Source: Zeimonas sp044507525
GTDB taxonomy: Bacteria; Pseudomonadota; Gammaproteobacteria; Burkholderiales; Burkholderiaceae_E
Length of the DNA: 64,000 bases
Direction of reading: 5' to 3'
Assembly (NCBI GenBank): GCA_044507525.1
Contig: JBIQJM010000002.1
Span: forward strand, 1 to 64,000
Shown: one piece after another, positions 7,439-17,691 of the stretch
Layout: each line of letters begins with the position of its first letter
How positions within the stretch are numbered: the stretch's first letter is position 1
Made by a program: the position numbers and the translations under genes
Notes under the pieces: model-generated
Database searches by the model: none
What the model saw: only the letters and a program-made list of their open reading frames with translations
What the model was told of the DNA's origin: nothing

Positions 7439-8941
7439 TCAGTTGAACACCTTGCAGGCGAGCGTCGTGCCGGCCGGCAGGCCGATCGCCTCGAGCGATT
7501 CGTATCGCTGGTCGAGCTGGCGCGCGATCTGCGTGAGCGCCGCCTGCGTCAGCGGCTTGCCGCTGTCGTCGACGAGCCGGGCGCCCAGCCGCTGCGCACA
7601 GGCGCCGGCCGCCTGCACCATGCGGCCGAAGGGCTCGAGCGAGGCGGCCACTCGGGGGACGTCGAGCAGGAAGGTGAGACGGCTCGGCGAATCGGAGAAA
7701 CCGAGCGAGAACAGCGGCTCGCCCTGCGGACCCTGGCGCACGTAGCGATGGCTGCCGCGCTCGACGAGGCCGAGCGACTGGGCGAGCGACGCGAGCTGCG
7801 CCGGATCGACCGCTTCGGGCGTCTCGACGTTCACTCCGATCTGCACGTCGAGTTGCGCGCAGGTGGAGTCGAGGTCGCGCGCACGCGCGAGCACCGACCC
7901 CATCGCCGGCATCTCGGCACGGGCCGACAGCGTCTCGGCCATCGCCTGCACGGCACTGACGAACTCCGAGAACTCCATCGCGTTCAGCGGACCGTGGCGG
8001 TTCGCCAGCAGGATGCCGACGCGGATGACCTCGTAGCTGCGCCCGGCGACGGGAGGCTCGAATTCGACGGCCGCCTTCGGCCGTCCGTCGAAGGCGACCG
8101 GCTTGGATCCGGAACGGCGGAAACGCTGCGCGATCGCGAGCAGCCGCTCGCCCGCGAGCGGCGTGGGCAGCGCGATCTCGACGACGCAGTCGGACGCCTC
8201 CGACAGCGCCGGCCCGCTCGCCGCGGCCGGAATCCGGGCGGACGCCGCGGCCGGCGCCGCCATCGGGGCGGCGACGCCCGGTTCGCCCGCGTTCCCGGGT
8301 GCCGGCTCGTGCGCAGCGGGCGGCGCGGAGGCCACCGGCGCCGCGGAAGCTGCCGCGGTCGCGGATGCGGCCGACGCGAGCGGGCCCGCAGCCGCGTCGA
8401 TCGACGAGACCGGCGCGTCGGACGGCGCGGCGGGTGCGCGCGCGAGCGCCTCCGCCTGCACGGACCGCGCTGCGGCCAGCGCGCCCGCGGACGCCTTCGC
8501 TTCGGCTGCTTCGCGCGCTTCGGCGGTGGTGCCCGTCGGGCCTGCCGCGAACGACTGCTCTTCCTGCGCGGACGACGACGCGAGCCCGACCTCGTCGCGT
8601 GCGAAGCGGACGGGGTCGAGATCGGCCGCCGGCAGCTCCGCTTCCGCGGCCGGCGCGTCGAAGGCCTCGTTGTCGGCCGCGGTCGTCGTCGGCCCGGCCG
8701 CGTCGCCGCCGAGCCGCGGCTCGCCGCGTTCGGCGCCGCGCCTGCCGTTCGTCGGCGCGGCGGCGTCCTTGCGGCGCGACGCATCGGCGCGCAACGACCT
8801 TCCGCGCGCGCGCAGGTCGCCGGCGAAGCGCCGCAGCCCCTGCTCCCAGCGCGGCCAGGCGCCCTGGCGCAGGTTGTAGCCGATCGCCAGCGCGATCGCG
8901 ACGGCGAGCAGCAGCAGCAGGCTGATTCCCAGACTGCTCAT
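7439..8941 (-). CDS. ZipA-like cell division protein
   Basis: The 500-residue product has one N-terminal membrane segment (residues about 4-21, LGISLLLLLAVAIALAIGYN), a long Ala/Pro/Glu-rich low-complexity linker of about 230 residues, and a C-terminal domain starting near DCVVEIALPTPLAGERLL that matches the ZipA FtsZ-binding fold by pattern and position. ZipA tethers FtsZ to the inner membrane at the division site. Sequence conservation of this family is low; the assignment leans on architecture and on the conserved smc-zipA-ligA neighbourhood. The start overlaps the smc stop (ATGA), so translation is probably coupled. Confidence 0.8.
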   Translation of the reverse strand: MSSLGISLLLLLAVAIALAIGYNLRQGAWPRWEQGLRRFAGDLRARGRSLRADASRRKDAAAPTNGRRGAERGEPRLGGDAAGPTTTAADNEAFDAPAAEAELPAADLDPVRFARDEVGLASSSAQEEQSFAAGPTGTTAEAREAAEAKASAGALAAARSVQAEALARAPAAPSDAPVSSIDAAAGPLASAASATAAASAAPVASAPPAAHEPAPGNAGEPGVAAPMAAPAAASARIPAAASGPALSEASDCVVEIALPTPLAGERLLAIAQRFRRSGSKPVAFDGRPKAAVEFEPPVAGRSYEVIRVGILLANRHGPLNAMEFSEFVSAVQAMAETLSARAEMPAMGSVLARARDLDSTCAQLDVQIGVNVETPEAVDPAQLASLAQSLGLVERGSHRYVRQGPQGEPLFSLGFSDSPSRLTFLLDVPRVAASLEPFGRMVQAAGACAQRLGARLVDDSGKPLTQAALTQIARQLDQRYESLEAIGLPAGTTLACKVFN

Positions 8942-11900
8942 GCAGCCTCCGCGTAGCGCGCGGCGGCGTCGAGATCGACGGCGACGATCCGCGACACGCC
9001 ACGCTCCTGCATCGTCACCCCGACCAGCTGCTGTGCGAGCTCCATCGCGATCTTGTTGTGCGTGATGAACAGGAACTGCGTCTGGTCGGACATGCGCCGG
9101 ACCATCTCGCAGTAGCGCTCGGTATTGGCGTCGTCGAGCGGCGCGTCGACCTCGTCGAGCAGGCAGAACGGCGCCGGATTGAGCTGGAACAGCGCGAACA
9201 CGAGCGCGATCGCCGTCAGCGCCTTCTCGCCGCCCGACAGCAGGTGGATCGACGTGTTGCGCTTGCCGGGCGGCTGCGCGAGCACCTGGATGCCGGCGTC
9301 GAGGATCTCGTCGCCGGTAAGGATCAGGCGCGCCTCGCCGCCGCCGAAGAGCTCGGGGAACAGCTTGCCGAAGTGACCGTTGACCGTGTCGTAGGTCTGC
9401 TGCAGCAGCTCGCGCGTCTCGCGATCGATCTTGCGGATCGCGTCCTCGAGCGTGGCGATCGCCTCCTCGAGGTCGCTCGACTGCGCATCGAGGAAGCCCT
9501 TGCGCTCCTCGGCCTGCGCGAGCTCCTCGAGCGCCGCGAGGTTCACCGCGCCGAGCGCGGCGATCGCGTTCGACAGGCGCGTGACCTCGCCCTGCAGCCA
9601 CGACGGTTTGGGCGCGTCGACCAGCGATGCACGCAGCGCGTCGACCGCAGCCTCGTCGAGGCCCGCCTCGGCGAGCGACTGCGCGAACTGCTCGCGCTTC
9701 ATGCGCGCCGCCTGTTCCTCGAGCTGCAGGTCGGTGACGCGTTGGCGCAGCGGCTCCTGCGCGCGTTCGGCGGCGAGCCGCGCTTCCTCGCGGCTGCGCA
9801 GCGAATGCGCGAGATCGTCGAGGCGCGCGCGCGCCTCGGCGAGCGCCTGCTCGGCCTGCGTGCGCGCCTCGAGCGCCTCCTGCAGGGCGTGGCGCGCGCT
9901 CGCGTCGGTGAGCTCGTCGAGCTTCGCCCGCAGGCTCGTGCGCTCGGCGGCCGCCTGCTCGGCGAGCACGAGCGCCTGCTCGATCAGCGCCTCGAGCCGC
10001 TCGATCGACGACTCGGCGGCGCGCACGGCGAAGGACGCCTCCTGCGCGTCGCGTTCGTCGCGGCGCAGCGCCTCGCGCCGCTCGCCGAGCATGCGCTCCG
10101 CGTCTTCCAGCGCGAGCTGCAGCGCCTCGGCCTGCTCCTGGTGCTGCGCGAGCTCGGCGTCGAGCGCCTCGAAGCGGTCGGTTTCCGCCGCGATCGTCGC
10201 TTCGTGTTCCTCGATGTGCGCGGCGAGTTCGGCGAGCTCGGCCTCGATGCGCTCGCGGCTCTGCGCGGTGGCGTCGCGTTCCTGCTCGAGCCGCTGCACG
10301 TCGAGCCGCAGCGCGCTGATCCGCTTCAGGTGCCCGGCGTGCTCCTCGCGCAACCGGCGCAGCTCGGCCAGACGCTCGGTCGCCCCGCTCTCGATGCGCG
10401 CCGCCGTGCTGCGCGCCTCGTCGGCGAGCAGCTCCTGCGCGCGCAGGCTGCGCTCGAGGTTCTCGATCTCGTGCCTTCGGGCGAGCACGCCTTCCTGCTC
10501 GGAATCGGCGGCGTACATGCCGACCGACTGGCGCCCGACGACGTGGCCGTCGGCGACGACGAACTGTCCGCCGGGCGGCAGCGAAGCGCGCTGCGCGAGC
10601 GCCGCTTCGAGCGAATCGGCGGCGAAGCAGCCGGCCAGCCATTCGGCGAGCAGCGACTGCACGCCGGCATCCGAGGTGCGCACCAGGGCGGCGAGCGGGC
10701 GAAGCCCGCTGCCCCCGGCAGGCGTCGACGGTGCTTCGCCCTGCGCCGGCAACGGCGCGAAGAACCCCACCTTCGACGGCGGCGCATCGGCAGCGAGGCC
10801 GGCGACGGCGTCGAGGCGTCCGACCTCGAGCGCGCGTACGCGTTCGCGCAGCACCGACTCGATCGCGCTCTCCCAGCCGTCGTCGATGCGGACCTTCTCG
10901 TAGAAACGGGACAGCCGGTCGAGCCCGTGCCGCGCGAGCCACGGCTGCACCTTCGCCTGGCTCTCGACGCGCTCCTGCAGCTGGCGCAACGCGTGCAGCC
11001 GGCCTTCGATCTGCGCACGCTGCGCTTCGGCCTCGCGCAGCGCCTGCTGCGACGGCTGGCGCTGCGCGTCGAGCTCGCTCCACTGCGGCTCGACGACGGC
11101 GAGCGTGTCCGCGGTGCGGTGGTCGTCCTCCTCGGCGACGGCGAGGGACTCGATCGCGTGCTCGAGCTCGGCCGGGTCGAAGGGATGCAGCGCGTCGATC
11201 TCGGCGCGCAGCCGCTCGCGGCGGCGCGACGCGAGCTCGAGCGCCTCGCTCGCCTTGCGCTCGTGCAGCGCGCACAGCTCGATCGCCTGCCGCGTCTGGC
11301 CGACACGCTGGCGCGCTTCGTCGACGAGCGTCCGCGCCTCGCGTGCGCGCGTCTCGAATTCGGGCAGCGCGGCGGCCTGCTCGGTGACGACGCGCGCCAG
11401 TTCCTCGGCGTGCGCATGCGCCTGCGCGCGCTGCGCCTGCGCCGCTTCGCGGTCGCGGCGCGCGTTCTCCTGCTGTTCCTGCGCACGCTGCGCCGCGCGC
11501 TCGACGCTGTCGAGCCGCTCGCGCAGCTGGCCCTGCGTCTCCGACACCAGCCGGATCTCCGACTCGATGCGGCCGACTTCCGCGTTGCACTCGTAGTAGC
11601 GACCCTGCGCCGCATGGACGGCATCGCCCGCCGCGAAGTGCGCGCTGCGCACCGTTTCGATCTCGGCTTCGATCGCGCGCTGCTCGGCGAGACGCGCTTC
11701 GACCTGGTTCGCCGCGTCGGCCGCCTGGCTGGCGAGGCGCCGCTGCTCGGCGTCGGCGTCGTCGCGGCGCAGCAGCCACAGCGTGTGCTGCCTGCGCTCG
11801 CGTTCGGCCTCGAGCGAGCGGAACTCGCGGGCGACTTCCGCCTGGCGCTGCAGCCGCTCGATCTGCGTGCCGAGCTCACGGCGGATGTCGTCGACGCGCG

Positions 11901-12474
11901 TGAGGTTCTCGCGCGTGTCGGAGAGGCGGTTGGCCGTCTCGCGCCGTCGCTCCTTGTATTTCGAGACCCCGGCGGCTTCCTCGAGGAATACGCGCAGCTC
12001 CTCCGGACGCGCCTCGATGATGCGCGAGATCATCCCCTGGCCGATGATCGCGTACGCGCGCGGCCCGAGCCCGGTGCCGAGGAACATGTCGTGCACGTCG
12101 CGGCGGCGCACCGGCTGGTTGTTGATGAAGTAGCTCGACTGCCCGTCGCGCGTGAGCACGCGCCGCACCGAGATCTCGGCGAACTGGCTCCAGCTGCCGC
12201 CGATGCGGCCGAGCGAGTTGTCGAACACCAGCTCGACCGACGCACGCGCGGCCGGCTTGCGCTCCGACGAGCCCGAGAAGATGACGTCCTGCATCGACTC
12301 GCCGCGCAGCTCCGACGCCTTCGATTCGCCGAGCACCCAGCGCACCGCGTCGATCAGGTTCGACTTGCCGCAACCGTTGGGACCGACGACGCCGACCAGC
12401 TGGCCGGGGACATCGAAGGACGTGGGATCGACGAACGACTTGAAGCCGGCGAGTTTGATCTGTTTCAGTCGCAC
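8938..12474 (-). CDS. smc: Chromosome segregation ATPase SMC
   Basis: Condensin-type SMC protein of 1,178 residues that compacts and segregates the chromosome. The N-terminal Walker A is GPNGCGKS (residues 31-38), followed by two long coiled-coil arms around a hinge near the middle, and the C-terminal ABC signature LSGGEKALTAIALVFAL with Walker B CLLDEVDAPLDD. The GTG start was chosen because VRLKQIKLAGFKSFVDPTSF is the family's standard opening; an in-frame ATG 54 bases upstream is possible. The scpA/scpB partners are not in this window. The stop overlaps the ZipA-like gene's start. Confidence 0.95.
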   Translation of the reverse strand: MRLKQIKLAGFKSFVDPTSFDVPGQLVGVVGPNGCGKSNLIDAVRWVLGESKASELRGESMQDVIFSGSSERKPAARASVELVFDNSLGRIGGSWSQFAEISVRRVLTRDGQSSYFINNQPVRRRDVHDMFLGTGLGPRAYAIIGQGMISRIIEARPEELRVFLEEAAGVSKYKERRRETANRLSDTRENLTRVDDIRRELGTQIERLQRQAEVAREFRSLEAERERRQHTLWLLRRDDADAEQRRLASQAADAANQVEARLAEQRAIEAEIETVRSAHFAAGDAVHAAQGRYYECNAEVGRIESEIRLVSETQGQLRERLDSVERAAQRAQEQQENARRDREAAQAQRAQAHAHAEELARVVTEQAAALPEFETRAREARTLVDEARQRVGQTRQAIELCALHERKASEALELASRRRERLRAEIDALHPFDPAELEHAIESLAVAEEDDHRTADTLAVVEPQWSELDAQRQPSQQALREAEAQRAQIEGRLHALRQLQERVESQAKVQPWLARHGLDRLSRFYEKVRIDDGWESAIESVLRERVRALEVGRLDAVAGLAADAPPSKVGFFAPLPAQGEAPSTPAGGSGLRPLAALVRTSDAGVQSLLAEWLAGCFAADSLEAALAQRASLPPGGQFVVADGHVVGRQSVGMYAADSEQEGVLARRHEIENLERSLRAQELLADEARSTAARIESGATERLAELRRLREEHAGHLKRISALRLDVQRLEQERDATAQSRERIEAELAELAAHIEEHEATIAAETDRFEALDAELAQHQEQAEALQLALEDAERMLGERREALRRDERDAQEASFAVRAAESSIERLEALIEQALVLAEQAAAERTSLRAKLDELTDASARHALQEALEARTQAEQALAEARARLDDLAHSLRSREEARLAAERAQEPLRQRVTDLQLEEQAARMKREQFAQSLAEAGLDEAAVDALRASLVDAPKPSWLQGEVTRLSNAIAALGAVNLAALEELAQAEERKGFLDAQSSDLEEAIATLEDAIRKIDRETRELLQQTYDTVNGHFGKLFPELFGGGEARLILTGDEILDAGIQVLAQPPGKRNTSIHLLSGGEKALTAIALVFALFQLNPAPFCLLDEVDAPLDDANTERYCEMVRRMSDQTQFLFITHNKIAMELAQQLVGVTMQERGVSRIVAVDLDAAARYAEAA

Positions 12475-12578
12475 CGATAGCCCTATGTGAGGATCGCGGG
12501 GCACCGGCGCGCTCCCGCGGTCCGGCAACTCGCCGCTGGGCTGGGACGGGTCTCTGTACTCCTTGCGCCCCTAAGCAA

Positions 12579-12598
12579 AAGCCGCGCTGCGGCGGCTT
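12579..12598 (-). terminator. Terminator-like hairpin between divergent smc and queF
   Basis: AAGCCGC (12579-12585) and GCGGCTT (12592-12598) form a 7-bp stem with a 6-base loop. On the minus strand the stem is followed by TTTTGCTT, as in an intrinsic terminator. No minus-strand gene ends here, and smc starts about 100 bases further on, so it may be a leader element of smc or a stop for antisense RNA. Confidence 0.35.
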
Positions 12599-12609
12599 CT
12601 GTCGCTCCG

Positions 12610-12615
12610 TATAAT
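12610..12615 (+). promoter_or_regulatory. -10 element upstream of queF
   Basis: A perfect TATAAT lies about 40 bases before the queF ATG, predicting a leader of roughly 35 bases. That leader contains a small hairpin, GTGCCG-TAC-CGGCAC (12628-12642). No good -35 is visible, and there is no clear Shine-Dalgarno. I looked for a preQ1-type aptamer pattern and did not see one. Confidence 0.5.
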
Positions 12616-12655
12616 AGCACCGGCCACGTGCCGTACCGGCACAACGACTCCCTCC

Positions 12656-13080
12656 ATGCCGCCCCCGCCCACCCGACCCTCCCGACAGCTCGAAACCTTC
12701 CCGAATCCGGCCCGCGAGCGCGACTACCTCGTGCACATCGAGGTGCCGGAATTCACCTGCCTGTGCCCGCTGACCGGGCAGCCCGACTTCGCGACCCTCG
12801 TCGTCGACTACATTCCCGACGAGCGCAACGTCGAACTGAAAGCGCTGAAGCTCTATATGTGGACCTACCGCAACGAAGGCGCGTTCCACGAGGCGGTCAC
12901 CAACCGCATCCTCGACGATCTCGTCACCGCTCTCGCGCCGCGTTTCCTGCGCCTTACCGCGCGCTGGTACGTGCGCGGCGGCATCTTCACCACCGTCGAG
13001 GCCGAGCACCGCAAGCCCGGGTGGACGCCGGCCCCCCGGATCGACGTCGGCAGCTTCGCGGCCGGCAGCAGCACGCGGCC

Positions 13081-13084
<4 letters not shown>
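12656..13084 (+). CDS. queF: NADPH-dependent 7-cyano-7-deazaguanine reductase (short form)
   Basis: QueF reduces preQ0 to preQ1, the last free-base step before queuosine insertion into tRNA. At 142 residues it is the short single-domain YkvM-type. The catalytic cysteine is Cys37 in CLCPLTGQPDFA, with Asp44 in the same motif. The QueF-specific VELKALKLYMW segment (nucleotide-binding signature) and the substrate-binding Glu74/His78 (RNEGAFHE) are present. It starts the queF-dapD run; its stop overlaps the dapD ATG (ATGA). Confidence 0.93.
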
Positions 13085-13962
<878 letters not shown>

Positions 13963-14007
13963 ATCGGCACCGACAGCGCCGTGCACGCGCACGAGGAGGA
14001 GAACGCA

Positions 14008-15216
14008 ATGCCGATGGACCGCCTGCTGCGCCTGATGGCCGAGAAGAAGGCCTCGGACCTGTTCCTCTCGCCGGGCTCGCCGATCCAGATCAAGATCGAC
14101 GGCTCGATGGTCGCCGTGAACGCGCAGCGCCTGGAGCCGGCCAACGTCGAGGGACTGCTGCGCCAGATCGTTCCCGACGCGCAATGGGCGCGCTTCGAGG
14201 ACGAGCGCGAACTGAACATCGGCTACGGCCTGAGCGGCGTCGGCAGCTTCCGCGTCAACGCCTTCCGCCAGCGCGGCACGGTGGCCGGGGTCGTGCGCTT
14301 CGTTCCGCACGAGATCCCGGCGCTCGCCGACCTGCACCTGCCGGAGATCCTCGGCGAGCTCATCCTCGAGAAGCGGGGCCTGCTGCTCGTCGTCGGCGCC
14401 ACCGGGTCGGGCAAGTCGACGACGCTGGCGGCGATGCTCGACCATCGCAACGAGCAGAAGAGCGGCCACATCCTCACGCTCGAGGATCCGATCGAGTTCA
14501 CCTTCCGCAACAAGCGTTCGATCGTCAACCAGCGGCAGATCGGCACCGACACCGACTCGCTGGAGATCGCGCTGAAGAACGCGATGCGCCAGGCGCCCGA
14601 CTGCATCCTGATCGGCGAGATCCGCGACACGACGACGATGTCCGCCGCCCTCGCCTACGCGCAGTCGGGGCACCTCGTGCTGGCGACGCTGCACGCGAAC
14701 AACGCGCACCATGCGCTCACGCGCATCGTGAGCTTCTACCCGCCCGACAACCGCAACGTGCTGCTGTCCGACCTCGCCGCGACGCTGAAGGCGATCGTCT
14801 CGCAACGCCTCGTGCGTTCGACCGCCGGCGGACGCCTGCCGGCGCTAGAAGTGCTGACCAACACGCGGCACATCTCCGAGATGATCGAGCAGGGACGCCT
14901 CACCGAGATCAAGGACGCGATGGACCAGAGCCTGGCGCCCGGGTCCTGCACTTTCGACCACGCGCTCGCCGTGCTCGTGCGCGACAAGCGCATCGCCCGC
15001 GCGGACGCGCTCGCGCACGCCGATTCGCCGACCAACCTGCTCTGGCTGCTCGAGAACGACGCCGGCACGCCGGTGGGCGAAGCGCGCGGCGCTGCGGCCC
15101 AGGGCGCCGCCGTGTCGCCCGCCGCGGCATCGGCGGCCGGGCCGAAGCCTTCGCCGGAGGCGCGCAACGAGTCCGGCGAAGGACCGTCGTTCTCCGAAAT
15201 CCTGCTCAACATCTGA
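14008..15216 (+). CDS. pilU: Type IV pilus retraction ATPase, PilT/PilU type
   Basis: Cytoplasmic hexameric ATPase of 402 residues that works in pilus retraction and twitching. Motifs: Walker A GATGSGKST, Asp box around LEDPIEFTFRNKRS, Walker B ILIGEIRD, and His box TLHANNAHHALTRI. The C-terminus FSEILLNI after a low-complexity Ala/Pro stretch is typical of PilU rather than PilT. A strong GAGGAGGAG box lies just upstream of the chosen ATG. No pilT or other pilus genes are adjacent, but this location between dapD and dapE is familiar in betaproteobacteria. Confidence 0.88.
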   Translation: MPMDRLLRLMAEKKASDLFLSPGSPIQIKIDGSMVAVNAQRLEPANVEGLLRQIVPDAQWARFEDERELNIGYGLSGVGSFRVNAFRQRGTVAGVVRFVPHEIPALADLHLPEILGELILEKRGLLLVVGATGSGKSTTLAAMLDHRNEQKSGHILTLEDPIEFTFRNKRSIVNQRQIGTDTDSLEIALKNAMRQAPDCILIGEIRDTTTMSAALAYAQSGHLVLATLHANNAHHALTRIVSFYPPDNRNVLLSDLAATLKAIVSQRLVRSTAGGRLPALEVLTNTRHISEMIEQGRLTEIKDAMDQSLAPGSCTFDHALAVLVRDKRIARADALAHADSPTNLLWLLENDAGTPVGEARGAAAQGAAVSPAAASAAGPKPSPEARNESGEGPSFSEILLNI

Positions 15217-15224
15217 CGCGGGCA

Positions 15225-15578
15225 ATGGTCGAAGTCGTCGTCTTCGGGATCGACAACTGCGACCACGTTCGCAAGGCGCGCGCGTGGCTGCGCGCGCGGC
15301 GCATCGAGCACCGCTTCCACGACCTGCGCCGCGACGGGCTCGACGCGCAGCGCCTGTCGTGCTGGCTCGGGCGCGTGCCGTGGGACTCGCTGCTGAACCG
15401 GCGCGGACATGCATGGCGCACGCTCGATGCGCAACGCCGCGCGTCGGTCACCGACCAGGCGAGCGCGAGCGAGCTGATGCTCGAGGAGCCGCTGCTGGTC
15501 AAGCGCCCCGTGTTGCAGATGCCCGGACAGATCGTCGTCGGCTTCTCGGAAGCGCTGTACGCGGGCCTGTTCGAATGA
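15225..15578 (+). CDS. Spx/ArsC family reductase-like protein
   Basis: A 117-residue thioredoxin-fold protein of the ArsC/Spx/YffB family. The N-terminal FGIDNCDHVRKARAWLR carries the single family cysteine (Cys12) in the same place as YffB; the LLVKRPVLQ motif near the C-terminus is also diagnostic. The biochemical role of YffB-like proteins is not established; arsenate reduction should not be assumed. It starts 8 bases after pilU, and its stop overlaps the dapE start, so it is part of the same transcription unit. Confidence 0.85.
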   Translation: MVEVVVFGIDNCDHVRKARAWLRARRIEHRFHDLRRDGLDAQRLSCWLGRVPWDSLLNRRGHAWRTLDAQRRASVTDQASASELMLEEPLLVKRPVLQMPGQIVVGFSEALYAGLFE

Positions 15579-16711
15579 CCGAGGTGCTGCGCCTGGCCGG
15601 AGCGCTGATCCGGCGGCCGTCGGTCACGCCGGACGACCAGGGCTGCCAGGCGCTCGTCGCCGAGCGGCTCGCGGCTCTCGGTTTCGACTGCGAGCGACTC
15701 GACGCGAACGGCGTGGCGAACCTGTGGGCCGTGCGCGACTGCGGGCTTCCCGGCCCCCTGCTCGTCTTCGCCGGACATACCGACGTCGTGCCCACCGGCG
15801 CGACGGAGCTCTGGTCGAGCGACCCCTTCGAGCCGGTGGTACGCGACGGACGGCTCTACGGCCGCGGCGCCGCCGACATGAAGAGCTCGATCGCCGCCTT
15901 CGTCGTCGCCGTCGAAGAGGCGATCGCCGAGGGGCTCGCCCGTCGCGGGCGTGTCGCGATGCTGCTCACCTCGGACGAGGAAGGGCCGGCCGTCGACGGC
16001 ACGGCGCACGTCGTCGAGCGACTCGCCGCGCGCGGCGAGACGCTCGACTACTGCATCGTCGGCGAGCCGACCAGCGAGCGGCGCCTCGGCGACACGTTCA
16101 AGAACGGACGCCGCGGCTCGCTGTCCGGACGGCTCGTCGTGCACGGCGTGCAGGGCCACGTCGCCTACCCGCAGCTCGCACGCAATCCGCTGCACGAGTT
16201 CGCGCCCGTGCTCGCCGAGCTGGTCGGCGTCGAATGGGACGACGGCGACGCCGACTTCCCGCCGACGACCTGGCAGGTGTCGAACCTGCACGCCGGAACG
16301 GGCGCCGGCAACGTGATTCCCGCGACCGCGACCGTCGACTTCAATTTCCGCTTCTCGCCGGCAAGCCCGGCCGAGTCGCTGCAGCGCCGCTTCGTCGAGC
16401 GGCTCGACGCGCACGGCCTGCGCTACACGCTGGAATGGTCGCCGGCGTCGCAGCCCTTCCGCTGCGAGCCGGGCGCGCTGTCGGTCGCGCTCGCGCAGGC
16501 GATCCGCGCCGAGACCGGCTGCGAACCGCGCTGCTCGACGACGGGCGGCACCTCCGACGGCCGCTTCCTCGCGCGCATCTGTCCGCAGGTCGTCGAGTTC
16601 GGCCCGGTGAACGAGAGCATCCACCGCGTCGACGAATCGGTCGGCCTGGACGAACTCGAACCGTTGAAGAACGTCTACCGGCGCACGATCGCGGCGCTGC
16701 TGCAGGCATGA
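15575..16711 (+). CDS. dapE: Succinyl-diaminopimelate desuccinylase
   Basis: Di-zinc M20-family hydrolase (378 residues) that removes succinate from N-succinyl-diaminopimelate to give LL-diaminopimelate for lysine and peptidoglycan. Metal and catalytic motifs are FAGHTDVVPTG, GRGAADMKSS, TSDEEGPAVDGT and VGEPTS; the substrate-site motif TTGGTSDGRF and the C-terminal EFGPVNESIHRVDE are DapE hallmarks. Start and stop both overlap neighbours by four bases. Together with dapD it supplies two steps of the succinylase pathway. Confidence 0.97.
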   Translation: MTEVLRLAGALIRRPSVTPDDQGCQALVAERLAALGFDCERLDANGVANLWAVRDCGLPGPLLVFAGHTDVVPTGATELWSSDPFEPVVRDGRLYGRGAADMKSSIAAFVVAVEEAIAEGLARRGRVAMLLTSDEEGPAVDGTAHVVERLAARGETLDYCIVGEPTSERRLGDTFKNGRRGSLSGRLVVHGVQGHVAYPQLARNPLHEFAPVLAELVGVEWDDGDADFPPTTWQVSNLHAGTGAGNVIPATATVDFNFRFSPASPAESLQRRFVERLDAHGLRYTLEWSPASQPFRCEPGALSVALAQAIRAETGCEPRCSTTGGTSDGRFLARICPQVVEFGPVNESIHRVDESVGLDELEPLKNVYRRTIAALLQA

Positions 16712-17691
16712 CGCGCAAGGATCCGCACGCGCCCGTCGACGCCGACGGAGGAGTCCACGAGCGCGTCGTCGCCGACGCGCGGGCCGCCGCCCGCGAGCTC
16801 CGGACGATGCGCGACCTGCTGCGCTGGGCCGTCTCGCGCTTCGAAGCGTCCGGGCTCGCCTATGGGCACGGGACCGACAACGCCTGGGACGAGGCCGTCT
16901 CGCTGCTGCTGTTCGCGCTTCACCTGCCGCCCGACCGACTGGACCCGTATCTCGACGCGCGACTCACACTGGCCGAACGCGAAGCGGCGGCCGCGCTCGT
17001 CGAGCGTCGCATCGCGACCCGATCGCCGGCGCCCTACCTGACCGGCGAGGCCTGGCTGCGCGGGCTGCGCTTCGCCTGCGACCGGCGGGCGCTGGTGCCG
17101 CGCTCTCCGATCGCCGAGGCGCTCGAGGAAGCGCTGCCGCAGTGGCTCGCCCTGCACCGGCCGTCCGCCGCGCCCGCGCCGGGCCGCGTGCTCGACCTGT
17201 GCACCGGCGGCGGCAGTCTCGCGATCTTCGCCGCGCACCTGTTTCCCGACGCCCACGTCGTCGGCGCCGACCTCTGCGCCGACGCGCTCGCGCTCGCCGC
17301 GAAGAACGCTTCGCTGCACGGGCTGGACGAGCGGATCGAATGGCTGCGATCGGACCTCTTCGAATCGCTCGGCGCTCGCCGCTTCGATCTCATCGTCTGC
17401 AATCCGCCCTACGTGAACGAGGCGTCGATGCAGGCACTGCCGGCCGAGTTCCGCGCCGAGCCGCGGGATGCGCTCGCCGGCGGCCGCGACGGCATGGATC
17501 TCGTGCGACGCATCGTCGCCCGGGCGCGCGCGCACCTCGAGAGCGACGGCCTGCTCCTGCTCGAGATCGGACACGAGGCCGGGCACTTCGAGGCTGCGTT
17601 CCCGACGCTGGAATTCCACTACCTGCCCGTTGCCGCCGGCGACCGGCTGCTCGTCCTGGTCGAGGCGACGCGCCTGCCGTCGCAGGCATGA
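16708..17691 (+). CDS. prmB: 50S ribosomal protein L3 glutamine methyltransferase
   Basis: SAM-dependent methyltransferase (327 residues) that N5-methylates a glutamine of ribosomal protein L3. It has an N-terminal helical domain with the WDEAVSLLLFALHLPPDRL segment seen in PrmB, then the Rossmann fold with motif I VLDLCTGGGSLAI, Asp in VVGADLCADAL, and the catalytic NPPYVNEASM motif. The NPPY motif is shared with PrmC/HemK and with RlmG-type enzymes, but the N-terminal region and length favour PrmB. It overlaps dapE and the ABC-F gene at ATGA junctions. Confidence 0.9.
   Translation: MTRKDPHAPVDADGGVHERVVADARAAARELRTMRDLLRWAVSRFEASGLAYGHGTDNAWDEAVSLLLFALHLPPDRLDPYLDARLTLAEREAAAALVERRIATRSPAPYLTGEAWLRGLRFACDRRALVPRSPIAEALEEALPQWLALHRPSAAPAPGRVLDLCTGGGSLAIFAAHLFPDAHVVGADLCADALALAAKNASLHGLDERIEWLRSDLFESLGARRFDLIVCNPPYVNEASMQALPAEFRAEPRDALAGGRDGMDLVRRIVARARAHLESDGLLLLEIGHEAGHFEAAFPTLEFHYLPVAAGDRLLVLVEATRLPSQA

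Noticed and set aside
9058..12480. Long rightward open frame (1,140 codons) opposite smc
   Set aside because: Mirror of the SMC coding strand; Leu/Arg/Glu-rich without any domain signature.
12616..12655. Possible preQ1 riboswitch in the queF leader
   Set aside because: The leader is only about 35 bases and contains a simple GTGCCG/CGGCAC hairpin; I see no aptamer-like pseudoknot pattern or A-rich tail.
15225..15578. Calling the ArsC-like protein an arsenate reductase
   Set aside because: It belongs to the Spx/YffB side of the family and sits in a dap/pilU run without any ars genes.
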